A stretch of DNA of 64,000 nt from Agapetus fuscipes. Lineage: Eukaryota > Arthropoda > Insecta > Trichoptera > Glossosomatidae. Below, piece after piece: positions 10,601 through 20,818 of the stretch. Where the stretch lies: contig OX637337.1 in NCBI GenBank assembly GCA_951799405.1, forward strand, positions 2,542,001 to 2,606,000. Reading direction: 5' to 3'. Each line of letters begins with the position of its first letter. Positions within the stretch are counted from its first letter, which is position 1. The notes beneath the pieces are model-generated. The model was not told the origin of the DNA. It searched no databases and was given only the letters and a program-made list of their open reading frames with translations. Position numbers and translations under genes: made by a program.

Positions 10601-12750
10601 CTCCTCAGAGTATAATTTCAACTTGGGAAAATTATGAATCGGAACTCCCACTCCTTCAAAGTATTCAGCTGCCACGTCATACAGGTGTAACGCAGGAGTC
10701 GATTATATCCCTATTGGGATTCGCGGACGCAAGTGAGAGAGCATATGGAGCGGTGATATATATTCATGTTTATAATCCTCCAAGTAAACGCGGAGAAATA
10801 AGTTTAGCTTGTGCAAAGTCGCGAGTAGCTCCAAGTCGTACAATATCTTTAGCAAGACTTGAATTATCGGGAATATTGATATTGTCAAAATTAATGCGTG
10901 TAGTCATTGATACATATTCAACTCGCTGCCAAATTAATAATGTATACGCCTTTTCTGATAGTACAGTGGCACTCGCTTGGGTTCATTCACACCCATCCCG
11001 CTGGCAGACTTTCATCGCGAATAGAGTAACTATAATTCAGGATAATATACCTCCAAGTCAGTTTTATCATATTGCCGGGAAAGACAATCCCGCGGATTGT
11101 CTCTCACGCGGCCTGACTCCCGCACAATTAATTGACCACCCGCTCTGGTTTAAAGGCCCTGCCTTCGCGCGCTCACCGATTGAAGAATGGAATTTTTGTA
11201 AATTTGATCCAAATACTATTGAAAACCCGCCGGAACAAAAAATAAAAGTTATGACTGTAATGGATAACTTACCCAAGCAACCAACTTTATTAGGTTCACT
11301 CGCTGAACGAATCTCTTCCTGGAGTAAATTGTTAAGAGTTGTTATTTACATACTTCGTTTTATAAAAAGATTGTCATCAAAATTTGAAGTCTCTCACCTA
11401 CGGTTTGCAGAAATCGTAGTTATAAAAGACTTACAAAATCATCATTTTTCGAACGAAATTAAAAACGCGAAAGCCGGTAAAGTCTTATCTCCTGCATTTC
11501 GTAAGCTTAATGCTTTTATCGACGCCGATGGGTTGTTACGAGTAGGAGGGAGACTTGTAAACGCTGACTTAGCTTATGACAGTAAACATCCAATACTTTT
11601 ACCAGGTCGCGGTCATATTTTGAATTTAATCATTGATTACTATCATAGAAAATTCTTGCATTCCGGACCTCAGTTACTAATGTCCCTTTTGCGACAAAAT
11701 TTCTGGATTTTGTCGGCTAGAAATATTGTGCGTAAACGCGTCCAATTATGTAATACTTGTTATAAGGTTAATCCAAAATCACGCTTCCCCCTCATGGGGG
11801 ATTTACCTGCCTGTCGGGTAAATGAAGGTAAGGCATTTTTCCACTGTGGCATAGACTACGCGGGCCCCTTAAGTGTGATTCCTTATAGAAAAAGAGGTGT
11901 GCATAAAATTAAAGCATACATTTGTGTGTTTGTGTGCTTAATCACGAAAGCGGTTCATATCGAACTCGCATCAGATCTAAGCACGGAAACATTTATTAAC
12001 GCTCTTAAGCGATTTTTGTCTCGACGCGGGCCGGTAAAAATAATGTACTCAGACTGTGGGACAAACTTCATTGGTGCAAAATCTCACCTCGATGCTCTCT
12101 ATGGTCTCCTGGAGTCTGAAGCTTTTCAAAATAAGTTCGACAGGGAACTAAGAGACCATCGGATAGATTGGAAGTTCAATCCCCCATCCGCCCCGCATTT
12201 CGGTGGAATTTGGGAGAGTAACGTGCGGAGTATCAAACTCCATCTGAATCGAGTAATTGGTAAACAATTATTGACATTCGAGGAAATGTCTACAGTACTT
12301 GCGCAAATTGAAGCAATTTTAAACTCCAGACCGCTTTCATGTTTGAGTGCCGATCCATCCGAACCTATTGCTCTAACCCCCGCACATTTTCTCACATTGA
12401 CTCCTCTAAAGTCACTTCCGGCGACAGATACCTCCTCTAGAGACATTAGTTTACTGTCTCGTAAACAGTATGTGGACCATTTAGTTCAGTCTTTCTGGAA
12501 ACGGTGGAAGGTGGAGTACCTTCACACTCTCCAAACGCGTCAGAAATGGAACACGGAAACAGAGCCAATCAAGATTGGATCTGTTGTCTTGTTAAAAACT
12601 GAAGGTAGTGCACCTCTTAATTGGCCACTAGGAGTTATTGAGGATGTCTTTCCGGGAGCGGACGGTATAGCTAGAGTAGTTAATGTCCGGACGAAAACTG
12701 GAACTTATAGGCGTCCAGTTGTCAAGGTTTGTCCGTTGCCAAATCAATAA
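7612..12750 (+). CDS. BEL/Pao gag-pol polyprotein
   Basis: A single open frame of 1,712 residues starting in an ACATGA context and ending 119 nt before the right LTR. Order of domains: N-terminal gag with coiled-coil character and a DUF1759-like region (about 115-300); Cys/His knuckles from residue 336 (CLLCGDNNHS) to about 400; an aspartic protease with DSA at 458-460 in LLDSASQ; a reverse transcriptase with YMDD at 864-867; RNase H with the FADAS aspartate at about 1039; an H2C2 zinc region from about 1345 (HRKFLHSG ... CNTC); an integrase core with D1415, D1481 (YSDCGTN) and E1535 (GGIWES); and a DUF5641-like C-terminus. No stop or frameshift was found. No env-like frame follows. Such proteins package the RNA and carry out reverse transcription and integration of the element. 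Confidence 0.96.
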   Translation: MTSEREKRAFQRRKERLQNEIETYLERAQCIFDTINSIHLGEIYLRKFKVHAAGIDNWRKEFLLLVKERNDLIAESEEDEATDNNIILSFEDLYAEIKYTYENLKDTTKSSSANDIPLKRSIQLPRLELCAFNGDVNNWPVFYENFKSMVHENDSLTEGEKIQYLVGKLVGKAQSICQGLLPTAQNYTILWNSLVKKYNDKRVLATTYLEKLLNIPAVKEPSASNLEDFIDLFSGLTAAIKQLNIENLEDFIFIHIACKKLDMDTIKAFEVSIQDSPDSVDSVKFVEFMRNYSRILQRANGSRSSKINNQINAMPRKPSASQKNVRAFVTVNTDKCLLCGDNNHSKLYQCPKYTILDARERYNFIKSKKLCVNCLSTMHNLKNCKSKGRCSVCNRSHHTSLHFNLNLQAAAEEKAEPLALCAMGPNSSEVESTVLLGTVCCVILDKRGQRHTIRALLDSASQRDIITASCCRELHLDVKTTRDKVVSGIGDIVNPIKGVTTITLLSRVEKSVNFKLSPLVVNQITDKIPVANINIENLEYLKSLRLADEKYFIPGKIDMILGADVFSRVIKHNTISRNLGEPVALDTLFGYVVLGEVPVLPLIKTDYSFFSAIEIEMKKFLELEDVPDVSTPQIEELVCEEKYTNTTTRDKTGRFSVMLPFKTDPGQLGDSQRAAERRFCALERKLLSNSSVKLEYDLIFKNYIQEGYLNPVNINSDQCLSLQYIAPHHAVIRENKSTTKVRAVIDASMKTTSGLSLNDVLHTGRNLQNDLFKIILHFRLFPVALSADIRKMYKQILVNKEHRCYQRVLYRFDKNDPLQLFEFTRVPFGLKCSPYLAMRTVRRLIDDERTRFPLAALVAERDIYMDDLVSSCLNDEEAIALSNQLIELFLAGGFELVKFSSNSPSVMGGIPSACRISEAVEFSSEDQCTILGLHWLPGKDVFTFSVTNKFRKCTKRNILSTIARFWDLMGFVAPLIVTAKLMIKFIWEHKIDWDDCPPQSIISTWENYESELPLLQSIQLPRHTGVTQESIISLLGFADASERAYGAVIYIHVYNPPSKRGEISLACAKSRVAPSRTISLARLELSGILILSKLMRVVIDTYSTRCQINNVYAFSDSTVALAWVHSHPSRWQTFIANRVTIIQDNIPPSQFYHIAGKDNPADCLSRGLTPAQLIDHPLWFKGPAFARSPIEEWNFCKFDPNTIENPPEQKIKVMTVMDNLPKQPTLLGSLAERISSWSKLLRVVIYILRFIKRLSSKFEVSHLRFAEIVVIKDLQNHHFSNEIKNAKAGKVLSPAFRKLNAFIDADGLLRVGGRLVNADLAYDSKHPILLPGRGHILNLIIDYYHRKFLHSGPQLLMSLLRQNFWILSARNIVRKRVQLCNTCYKVNPKSRFPLMGDLPACRVNEGKAFFHCGIDYAGPLSVIPYRKRGVHKIKAYICVFVCLITKAVHIELASDLSTETFINALKRFLSRRGPVKIMYSDCGTNFIGAKSHLDALYGLLESEAFQNKFDRELRDHRIDWKFNPPSAPHFGGIWESNVRSIKLHLNRVIGKQLLTFEEMSTVLAQIEAILNSRPLSCLSADPSEPIALTPAHFLTLTPLKSLPATDTSSRDISLLSRKQYVDHLVQSFWKRWKVEYLHTLQTRQKWNTETEPIKIGSVVLLKTEGSAPLNWPLGVIEDVFPGADGIARVVNVRTKTGTYRRPVVKVCPLPNQ

Positions 12751-12869
12751 CATTACAAAATAATATACAGTCCACTCGCGTAATTAAGTAGATTTAAGTT
12801 ATAATAATAAACAAATAAATAAATAAATCGTTGTTTTGAAAGGACTACGTCCTCTCAAGCTGGGGGGCA

Positions 12870-13279
12870 TGTTTGGGCGAACTGTTAGGTAGGTTTGTTA
12901 TGGGTAGCTGGCCATAAAATCCTTGTCCTTGTGCCTATAATCTGACCTATCCGATTTGCCCAATCACCTGTCTCCAGCCAGTACTTCTTCATACGCGGCC
13001 TTGGATAGACGTGTCCATCGCAGTGTTCATCGCGCGCGACAGAAATAAAGGAGAAATCACACACAAAATCGCGACCAGTGCTCCGCGAAAGAGGCATCCA
13101 TTGGAGATAAGGTGAGTCCAGACTTTGAATCCGTGATTTCCTTCCCCCTTGCTCCTTTGGTTGGCTGCCTAGACAGATTTGTTGGGCAGTTCGTCCGAAC
13201 GCGATAATCGAGAACCAGTAAGATTTAAAATCCTCCCCCTCGCATCCCCCACATGATAGCGCCAAACTTGGCGTTATCA
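12870..13279 (+). repeat. BEL/Pao right LTR
   Basis: 410 bp, preceded by CTCAAGCTGGGGGGCA, a typical BEL polypurine tract (12854-12869). It is followed by the ATACT target copy and the second half of the interrupted host repeat. Confidence 0.96.
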
Positions 13280-13339
13280 ATACTAAATGCATTCCCACAA
13301 GCAGATATGTATAATTTCGCGCTAACACATGCCGCATGT
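13280..13339 (-). repeat. repeat C copy interrupted by the BEL/Pao element (right half)
   Basis: Starts with the duplicated ATACT and continues AAATGCATTCCCACAAGC to GCCGCATGTG. Confidence 0.88.
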
Positions 13340-13344
13340 GTTAG

Positions 13345-13690
13345 CGCGAATGACATACCACACCAGAGATGGCTGCCATATTCGATAATGGGGCGGATTT
13401 GGGATTTGTACAGAGTCAATAATTGGGCTGAAGTAAAAAACCTACGGGCTCTGTATAATATGCCGAGTCGCCGGAAAGCGGAAGTTGTGCGAGACTCAAT
13501 GGCATCATGGTATTTAACTCTGATGACAGAGAAACACCAAGAAGATTTAAGTGTTCATGGTTAGAGAGGGAGACATTGTCGAAAGTTGGAAGATAGTTGT
13601 TTGGAATCCTCTTTAAGGATATCAGACATGCTTGAGTCTTTTTGATGTTGAACTCTGATGTTGCGCCACTTGTTAAATAAATAATTTTGG
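13345..13690 (-). pseudogene. LINE reverse transcriptase remnant
   Basis: Minus strand reads FNIKKTQACLISLKR, LNLLGVSLSSEL and then TLYKSQIRPIIEYGSHLWCG, the post-YADD and thumb region of a non-LTR RT. Frames change at least twice. Confidence 0.8.
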
Positions 13691-13769
13691 TGAGCGTTGT
13701 TTTTGTATAAATCACACATCAAAAGCCCTCTGCGAGCTGGTTCACTGCGATAGAAAGCACCAATCAAGC

Positions 13770-14188
13770 GACTAAGCCACAAATATAGTGTAGTGATTCG
13801 GGACCTATTTATTTTTACGGGTAAGGGGGCAGGCCTCACACCAACCACTTTCAGTTGAAGTGGGGGTTTCCCAGCTCCCGGAGGGGCTGGTTCTCATTTA
13901 TTGTGAAGGCTGAGTAAACCTTGAAATCGAACCCTTGCTCTCGGCATGGAATGCAAGCATTCTACCAATTGAGCTATCGACCTTTTTACGAGATTGGTCG
14001 TCGTCGCTACAAAGCGCTCATTCTCAAGCAAGAACCAGTTGCTGTAAGGCTGGATGGACCTTTGGTGACCGGTCATTGGTAAAGGCTTATGAATTTTTCA
14101 ACCCAGCGAAGAGCAAATTTGAAAATATAAATGGTATATTTTTTGTGCTCCGCCGGGATTCGAACCCACAACCTTCTATTCAGACGAT
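13770..14188 (-). repeat. dimeric SINE B-A, copy 2
   Basis: Junction CTCGTAAAAAGGTCGATAGC (read on the minus strand). Same deletion in the A unit as copies 1 and 4. Preceded at 13675-13765 by another B tail. Confidence 0.87.
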
Positions 14189-14258
14189 TTTTCCATTCAG
14201 AAAATTCAAGAAGCAATACCCATTGTTGATTTAAAACAAATGTAATTTGTCGTGTTTG

Positions 14259-14520
14259 TTCCTTGACTTATAGGTTGATATGCGGCTGACCACCCATGCT
14301 GTAAAAATGGTTCACTTTGCCAATATCACACCTGTTACAGGGCAGGACGGCAAGAGTTGCAGGGCTTATGTTCATTTGAGATTGGGTTTTTATATTGTAG
14401 TAGTACCACATTCGGCATGTGTTAACGCGAAATTATACATGGTTTCTTGAGGGAATGCGTTTAATATAAATCTTAAATGATATATATCTTTGCACCTTAG
14501 ATGAGATTAGATTAGATTAG
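14259..14520 (+). repeat. repeat C copy
   Basis: Complete with GATTAGATTAGATTAG tail. Confidence 0.83.
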
Positions 14521-14523
14521 AAT

Positions 14524-14682
14524 ACCCAGTTGCTGAAAGGCTGCATGGTCTGCTTGTCTTTTTTAATACGTACAAAAGTGTAAACCAGTGAAGAGCATAT
14601 TTTTTATAAATTTAATGTTTTTCATGAACCAACAACCTTCCTATTACGAGTCCGTAGCGTTAACCATTAGACCACAGACCGG
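14524..14682 (-). repeat. SINE B, old 5' half
   Basis: Head and first body block only; the head is at the right end (TTAGACCACAGACCGG). Confidence 0.7.
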
Positions 14683-14994
14683 TAAATGTAACCAGGAAGC
14701 TGTATTATGACAGAAATTCAAGTCAAAAAAATATCTACCGTCGAATTTTTGTTGAAAGAAAAATGTCCGCAAAAGAGGATTTTTTCATCAAAAGATGGTA
14801 TAATACCGTTCTGTAAACTTTTTGACAGTTTTGATAAAAGTTAAGGAACCTGAAAATGATAATTTATGCGTACTTTTTTTTGTATTTCAGTTGCCATGCC
14901 GCAAGCATGGAAAACTTTTGGAATTTGCGAAAATTCAAGGACAATAATAATAACACTAAGTACAATGCTAATAGGCTTATATGAGGCTGACCAT

Positions 14995-15373
14995 AACGCA
15001 ACGCAACTAAGCTACACATACAGTGTAACTTCTTGCCTGCGTTATCCCCGAAGGGGTCGCATGTGGCGCTTCGGGACCTATTTATTTTGAATGCAAGCTA
15101 GAATGCAAGCATTCTACCAATTGAGCTATCGACCTTTTTACGAGCTTGATCGTCGTCGCTACAAAGCGCCAATTCTCAAGCAAGACCCAGTTGCTGTGAG
15201 GCTGGATGGACCTTTGGTGACCGGTCATTGGTGAAGGTTTTTATAAATTTTTCAACCCAGCGAAGAGCAAATTTGAAAATATAAATGATATGTTTTTTGT
15301 GCTCCGCCGGGAATCGAATCCACAGCCTCCCCATTCAGAGTCCGAAGTGTTACCACTGAACTACGGACCGGTC
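14995..15373 (-). repeat. dimeric SINE B-A, copy 3
   Basis: Same junction as copy 2; the A unit has lost most of its body. Confidence 0.85.
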
Positions 15374-15507
15374 GTATCATCCATACTGTAAAAAATATTC
15401 ATCTTTGATTGTAGAGGCATTCACTTTGTAATCATTCATCTTGAAAGAAATATATAAGTTAATAAGCTTTCGGGTAATCCGTTGACTATTATTATTTTTT
15501 AGCCGAC

Positions 15508-15647
15508 GTTTCGGATCGGTATCACGATGCCTCATCAGGGCGGTTCTCCGAAAACTTATTAGCATGTATAATATCGGTGAAAACATATTAGGACGAGTAT
15601 ATTCAGTTCCACTACCGGTTTCGGAAACAATTCGTTTGCATCCTCAG
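15508..15647 (-). ncRNA. two hammerhead-ribozyme-like cores
   Basis: On the minus strand, core 1 is CTGATGA (15538-15532), a stem of GG-C-ATCG/CGAT-CC, then GAAAC (15512-15508). Core 2 is CTGAGGA (15647-15641), a stem GCAAAC/GTTTCC and GAAAC (15622-15618). These match the CUGANGA...GAAA boxes of hammerheads as found in Penelope-like elements. Stems I and III were not resolved, so activity is unproven. Confidence 0.5.
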
Positions 15648-15825
15648 ATGGCTAAATAAATTTACATTTATTGAATGCCTAAAATTGAATTATCATCTGG
15701 CTGATTAATTTAGTGAACACTGTTTTTATAGGTATCACACCTCAAGAGGCCCCTACGATCTTGTCCGTCGCTGTAAAAATGCTTCAACTCTCAAGTAAGA
15801 TCCAATTGATGTAAAGTGAAAGGCA

Positions 15826-15930
15826 GTTGGCAGTTCCCCCTCGGGAGCTGGGGAAACCCCACTTCAACTGAAGTGGTTAGCGTAAGGCCAGCCCTCTTAC
15901 CGGTAAAAATAAATAAGCTCACTTGCCCCA
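15826..15930 (+). repeat. SINE A internal fragment
   Basis: GGGAGCTGGGGAAACCCC to TAAAAATAAATAAGCTC; flanked on the left by a family B tail. Confidence 0.7.
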
Positions 15931-15984
15931 TCGAGAAGAATGCTTACTTAAATAGTTACTTTTAACAACACGCTTTTAGATTTG

Positions 15985-16622
15985 GATATATGGTTTCTAC
16001 GGCCTCAGGCAGCTCAAGCAAGTCAAGAGTTGCCTCCCACTTGAGGCTATGAAAGCACTCGTCAATGTTTTTGTTGTATCCAAGGTGGACTACTGCAATG
16101 CCATCTATGCTGCACAACCACTATATCAGCTGAAGAGACTGCAGTCAATACTAATGCCGGTGCACGCCTGATATTCGGGCAAAACAGGTACAGCCACATC
16201 ACGCCACTTCTACAAGGACTCCACTGGCTGAAAATTCCTCAGAGAATTAACTTTAAACTGAACTTCATAGTGTTCAACGCTCTACAAGGAATAGCTCCGG
16301 TGTAGGTACCTACTTGCAAGAACTAGAGCAGCCAAAAGTTATACAGGAGAGAGGACTGACGCTGCGCTCGGCAGAGAGAGGCTCCAAAACGTTGGTGAAC
16401 GAGCCAACCAGGAAATTAACCACTGTGTTTGGCAATCGTGCGTTTGCTGTTGCAGGTCCCTCTTCGTGGAACCAGCTGCCACTGGAAGTTCGAGCATCGA
16501 AATCCAAGAAAAACCTTAAAACATCCGTCAAGACAATACTTCGCCGCGATAGCACAGAAAGCGCCCTTGGAGTGACAATTTTCACGAAACGGCGCTATTT
16601 CAAGTCATCATCATCATCATCG
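15985..16622 (+). pseudogene. decayed copy of the L2/CR1-like LINE, 3' part
   Basis: Reads [49 protein letters not shown] and [20 protein letters not shown] across several frames. It is collinear with the C-terminal half of the LINE at 57519-59080. Ends in a short (TCA)n tail. Confidence 0.9.
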
Positions 16623-17036
16623 ACGGTTAAAAAGAAATAAGGCATAAGCGTCATAAACTAAATCGTTCAGGAGAGCAGAAAAATGGCATAACTTTTTATT
16701 TTTTATCATATCGTTAAAATCAAAACAGCTCTAAAATAAAAAAAATAAAAATAAAAGGCATTTATTGGCATTCTTATTAATGTGGTTTTACAATGTTTTA
16801 CGTTTTTTTTTTATTTCACTAGCGCCTTTAGGACAAAAAATGACAATATCTTGTCGGTTACACCAAAACCATACTTTGAAAATGTAGTTGTTTGCTTGGG
16901 CATAAACAACAACAAAAAATCATCATAGAGCTATGGGGGTGAGCGCGTTAGAAAGAGCGGAAATTTTTCAGCAGGATAGCATTCATAACTCATTTTTGAC
17001 CAAAACGTCGCTTATACTTCTTTTTAACCGTCGATG

Positions 17037-17293
17037 TTCCTTGACTTATAGGTTGGTATGCGGCTGACCACCCATGCTGTAAAAAATGGTTCACTTTGCC
17101 AATGTCACCCCTGTTACAGGGAAGGACGGCAAGAGTTGCAGGGTGTATGTCCGTTTGAGATTGGTTTTTATGTTGTAGGCTCACATGAGGCACGTGCAAG
17201 CGCGAACTTGTACGTGTCTTGGTTGTGGGAATGCATGTAATGTAAATCTCCAATGTAACATATCTTTGCAACTTAGATTAGATTAGATTAGAT
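17037..17293 (+). repeat. repeat C, reference copy
   Basis: Interspersed repeat of about 260 bp. It begins TTCCTTGACTTATAGGTTGG, contains AATGGTTCACTTTGCCAATG, TGTCACCCCTGTTACAGGGA and GTGTCTTGGTTGTGGGAATG, and ends CTTTGCAACTTAGATTAGAT with a (GATTA)n tail. No coding and no clear pol III boxes. The tail suggests a LINE-mobilised element; class unknown. Confidence 0.85.
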
Positions 17294-17624
17294 ATACATA
17301 TATATAGGCCTTTAGTTACGCCACAATTTTATCTTCAAAATATTCTTACGAAAGTCAATATTCCATTCCTTTGAGACCGCTGTACTTTGCATTGTGGCAT
17401 AAAATAATATGCCTAGGTATACGATGGAATATTCCTTGGTATAATCTGGCATATATGCGGGGCTTCCATCTATTGTCTGTTCTCGCATTCAGCAAGCTCC
17501 AACCACATGTAATGTATATTGTATCATATAAGCCAAGCAAAATACCCCGAACTATGTCAAACTTATGCCAATTTAATACAGAACAAATAAGAGGTTAGTT
17601 CAGAAAATAAGATGGCATTTTTAA

Positions 17625-17735
17625 CTATAATCTAAGTTGGAAAGATAGATTACATTTAAGATTCATATTGAATGCATACGTTGGCGCTTACACATGCCGC
17701 AAATGAACTTAAAACATAAAAACGCAATCTCACGA
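17625..17735 (-). repeat. repeat C fragment
   Basis: 3' half only, tail at the left. Confidence 0.7.
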
Positions 17736-17805
17736 GCCAGATTTGGTTTGCGAACAAAATATGACTCGTTAGCCACTTTTGACTTCTGAGCCACTTTTGA
17801 CTCAT

Positions 17806-18005
17806 AATGATGATTTCTTTATAGCGCCGTTTCGTGATGTAGTCACTCCAAGGGCGCTTGTGCAAATGATGCCAGAAATGTGTTCGTCTTCAGTGCATTC
17901 TGGAACTTTCCATGGTCCTCTAGCTCTCTCACATGATGAGAGAGGCGGTTCCAGGCCAGAGGACCAGCAACTGCAAATGCAAGCTCTCCAAACATTGTGT
18001 TAACT
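17806..18005 (-). pseudogene. L2/CR1-like LINE 3' end remnant
   Basis: Minus strand reads MFGELAFAVAGPLAWNRL and then a (GAAACGGCGC)-type 3' end with an ATC-rich tail. Only the last 200 bp survive. Confidence 0.8.
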
Positions 18006-18659
18006 CTAGAGCTACTTCTGACTCACGAACCACAAGTCTTCTTGATTACATTACCGACACAGTGTTTGGGTCTTGAATCACGGACCTTAGCTCCGCGTTG
18101 GCCCGGATGCGTCACCTTCAGATACAGGTCCGAGAATGCGACGAAGCATTCTTTCTGGAGAGTTTTGAGATTTTTCTTGTTCTGGGAGCGAAGGGATTAT
18201 GGAGGGAAGCAGCACAAGACAGAGAGTCCTGAAGAATTGTGGTGCGGGAGGCCCTGAGCTTTCAAGGCGTCCAAGAAACCACATTTGACCCACGAACCAT
18301 ATTAGTCTCATTTGACTCACGTGCCACAATTTTCTGATCGCTGTTGAGTCAACAGAGGCGAAAATTACTTGTTGAGTCAACTTCCGTTCCATCTGCTAGA
18401 CATAATGAGAATGTACTGGTATGGGTGAAACAGTCCTGTAGGTGATCATTTAAAATTGAACACTCTTGCGTGACATTTTTCCATGTAGCTTTTGATGAGC
18501 GTCTTTAAAATCGCATACAATTATTCACGTGCTATGTTTATGCTACTTTTTTAGGGTTTGGCTCTTCCTCAACCTTTCTCAGTCCCCTCCTGGGCGTAGC
18601 CATCATCCAATCCTCTCCATTTATATATATATTTGGATGACTTCTTTTTCTTTCTTCTT

Positions 18660-19029
18660 TTGGGCGCCGTTTAGTGGCTCCAGCCACCCCAAGAGCGCCC
18701 ACCACTCACTCTCTTCTTGTGAAGATGGTGGTCTTCAGCTCCTTCCTGAAGCGCTCCTCGCTGGTTTCCGTCCTCAGCTTCAAAGGCAGCCGGTTCCAGC
18801 ACAACGGTCCTGCCAAACTGAACGCCCTATCCCCAAAGCCCGTTCTGCTCCGTCGAGATGGCATTTTCAGCTTGTTGATAGCATCACTCTGCGCCGAGCG
18901 AAGAGTGCACCGCTTATCAAAAATCTCGTCAAGCTTACATAGTTCGGCTAAGTAAGAAGGGGCCGTTCCTCTAAGTGATTTAAATACCAACAGGCACATT
19001 TTGTATTCCACTCTCTCCGGGACACACAC
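18660..19029 (-). pseudogene. L2/CR1-like LINE 3' end remnant
   Basis: Minus strand reads VEYKMCLLVFKSLRGTAPSY, RCTLRSAQSD and FGDRAFSLAGPLCWNRLPL, then the GGCGCCCAAAAG 3' end. More divergent than the 16-kb copy. Confidence 0.85.
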
Positions 19030-19330
19030 ATTTGTGTCTATCGGCTGCTGCGTTCAGCCATCCTCTGCCTGCAGTTCCTTTGATGTCGTTCAGCGACCTC
19101 AGTTGGGGTCTCCCCACTCTTCGCTTGGGTATTCTGCCACTGGACGTGATCCTTTTCGGTCACCTGTCATGGTCCTGCCTTGCGACGTGACCTGACAGGT
19201 GCCACTTTAAGCAGGCCACTCGCTGTATAACATCAGTGACACCAGTGCGTCTGCGGATCTCCTGGTTTGGAACTGAGACTGATTTCCAGCATCCTCTTTT
19301 CTTGGCACGTCCTCAATCTTTTGACGCTTT
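19030..19330 (-). pseudogene. LINE C-terminal remnant
   Basis: Minus strand reads VPNQEIRRRTGVTDVIQRVA, LKWHLSGHVARQDH and KRRVGRPQLRSLNDIKGTAG, a common LINE C-terminal pattern. Confidence 0.75.
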
Positions 19331-19607
19331 ACTGAGTGAGCCCTTTTGTTTCCAAGCCATGGGTGGATACTGGCAGCACGCATGACTAAAAGACCCTGCG
19401 TTTCAGTTTTAAACAGGCATTTTCGTGTTGTTGAGGATGTAGCCTAGATATGCAAAAGCTGCCTTAATCTAAAATCCTAATTCCTTCATCACACAAATAA
19501 TATCGATCCCAAAATTGTTGTGAATTGAGATAGCAGACTTTGCTAACAGATGACTCCTCCATTTTCTTATTCTAGTCTTATCTACAGATAATTTAGCAAT
19601 ACGTATG

Positions 19608-19746
19608 TTGCTGGAGTGATGTTTTCCGGGATCTGTTGCCGTGGTCTGTGGGAGCTGGACCTTCCGGACGTTGTGGGAGCTGGAGCTCCCGGAAAACATC
19701 ACTCCAGCATCATCAGCCGGCCATGTAAGCCTAAAACTCTAATACG
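19608..19746. mobile_element. foldback element D, short copy
   Basis: Both arms are present almost without interior, then the CATCATCAGCCGGCC tail. Confidence 0.82.
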
Positions 19747-20279
19747 TATGCTGTCTCTAAATACATATAATATACAGAAATAGGTTCCATGACAGAACGA
19801 CACAGTGACAAAACAACACATGACATAACAACACATGACAGACCGCAAAAATGTCACGCAAAAGAGATGATCTATCAAGGAGTATCACATAATAGTATAT
19901 ATGTAAGTATCATACCTACCAACTTATTGTTTGGTTGCTTTGTGATACCGCTCCCGACGACCTTTGAGGAAGTGATTGGGCCACAAATGCGTCACTTACA
20001 GGAACTAACGGCCCATCACCGTTATCTAATGGATATTATACCATTCGCCCACCCCTAAAATTCTCTCGTAATCAGAATCAAGAAATAAACGACAATATTT
20101 GATTTTCTAAACGCACTGTGATGAAATTTTAAACGTTTAAAACTTGTCTTTTGTAAAGAATCATTTTCAAAGCGTTGTGAAATAAAGTCGGATTAAAAAT
20201 ACACAAAAAAAAAAAAACAGAATTTTTTGTTGACGTCAAACGGCTTCGTTTTTTTATATATATCTTCTTTTGGTTCCAC

Positions 20280-20590
20280 TTCTATCAAAGATCGACGATC
20301 ATCATGGCTATTGAGATGGTTTGCGCTCGTAGAAAGAATGGATCATGAATTACTACACAGAGAAATTTTGAAAGGGAAAAGAGGAAAATGAAGACCGAAA
20401 AAAGTATGGCTCGATCAGATTGGTGAAATTGTTAAAGAATGGGATGCACAAAGCGAATGTGAAATAAGAAAATGTATGAAAAAGGTGATGAATATGAATG
20501 AACTGAAAGAGGTATGTGAGGATCACAGATCAAAAATAATCTGTGGTAAGGATAGAAAAAAAATGGAGGAAAATCTGTAGAAGCTCTGGC
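20280..20590 (+). pseudogene. LINE C-terminal remnant
   Basis: Reads RWFALVERMDHELLHREI, RPKKVWLDQIGEIVKEWD and CMKKVMNMNELKEVCEDH. This C-terminal pattern recurs at 26.7, 32.9 and 59.4 kb. Confidence 0.75.
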
Positions 20591-20639
20591 CCCCTTAGCG
20601 GAATGTCCACAGAGTTAGGTACTGTTATCGTTACAGTAT

Positions 20640-20818
20640 CCAATTTCATCCTGTTACAGAGAAAAGCTGCAGGAGTTGCGAGGTATATGTTCACGTCAGG
20701 TGTGTTTTATTTTTCAAGTACTCCTACAGCATGTGTAAGCGCGAACTAAAACGTGTCTATTTTTAGGCGTGCATTAAATATGAGCCTTAAATGTCAACAT
20801 GTCTTTGCAAATAAGATT
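20640..20818 (+). repeat. repeat C, old copy
   Basis: CCTGTTACAGAGAAAAGC to GTCTTTGCAAATAAGATTA; strongly diverged. Confidence 0.65.

Larger units (their letters stand above)
6761..13279 (+). mobile_element. BEL/Pao LTR retrotransposon, full length
   Basis: The element has two LTRs (6761-7166 and 12870-13279), each starting TGTTTGGG and ending GTTATCA. It carries a purine-rich tract with GGGGGG just before the right LTR, and one long gag-pol frame. It is flanked by the 5-bp duplication ATACT (6756-6760 and 13280-13284), normal for BEL/Pao. The element interrupts a (GATTA)n-tailed repeat whose halves lie at 6709-6760 and 13280-13339. The open frame suggests a fairly young copy, but the right parts of the LTRs have diverged. 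Confidence 0.97.
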
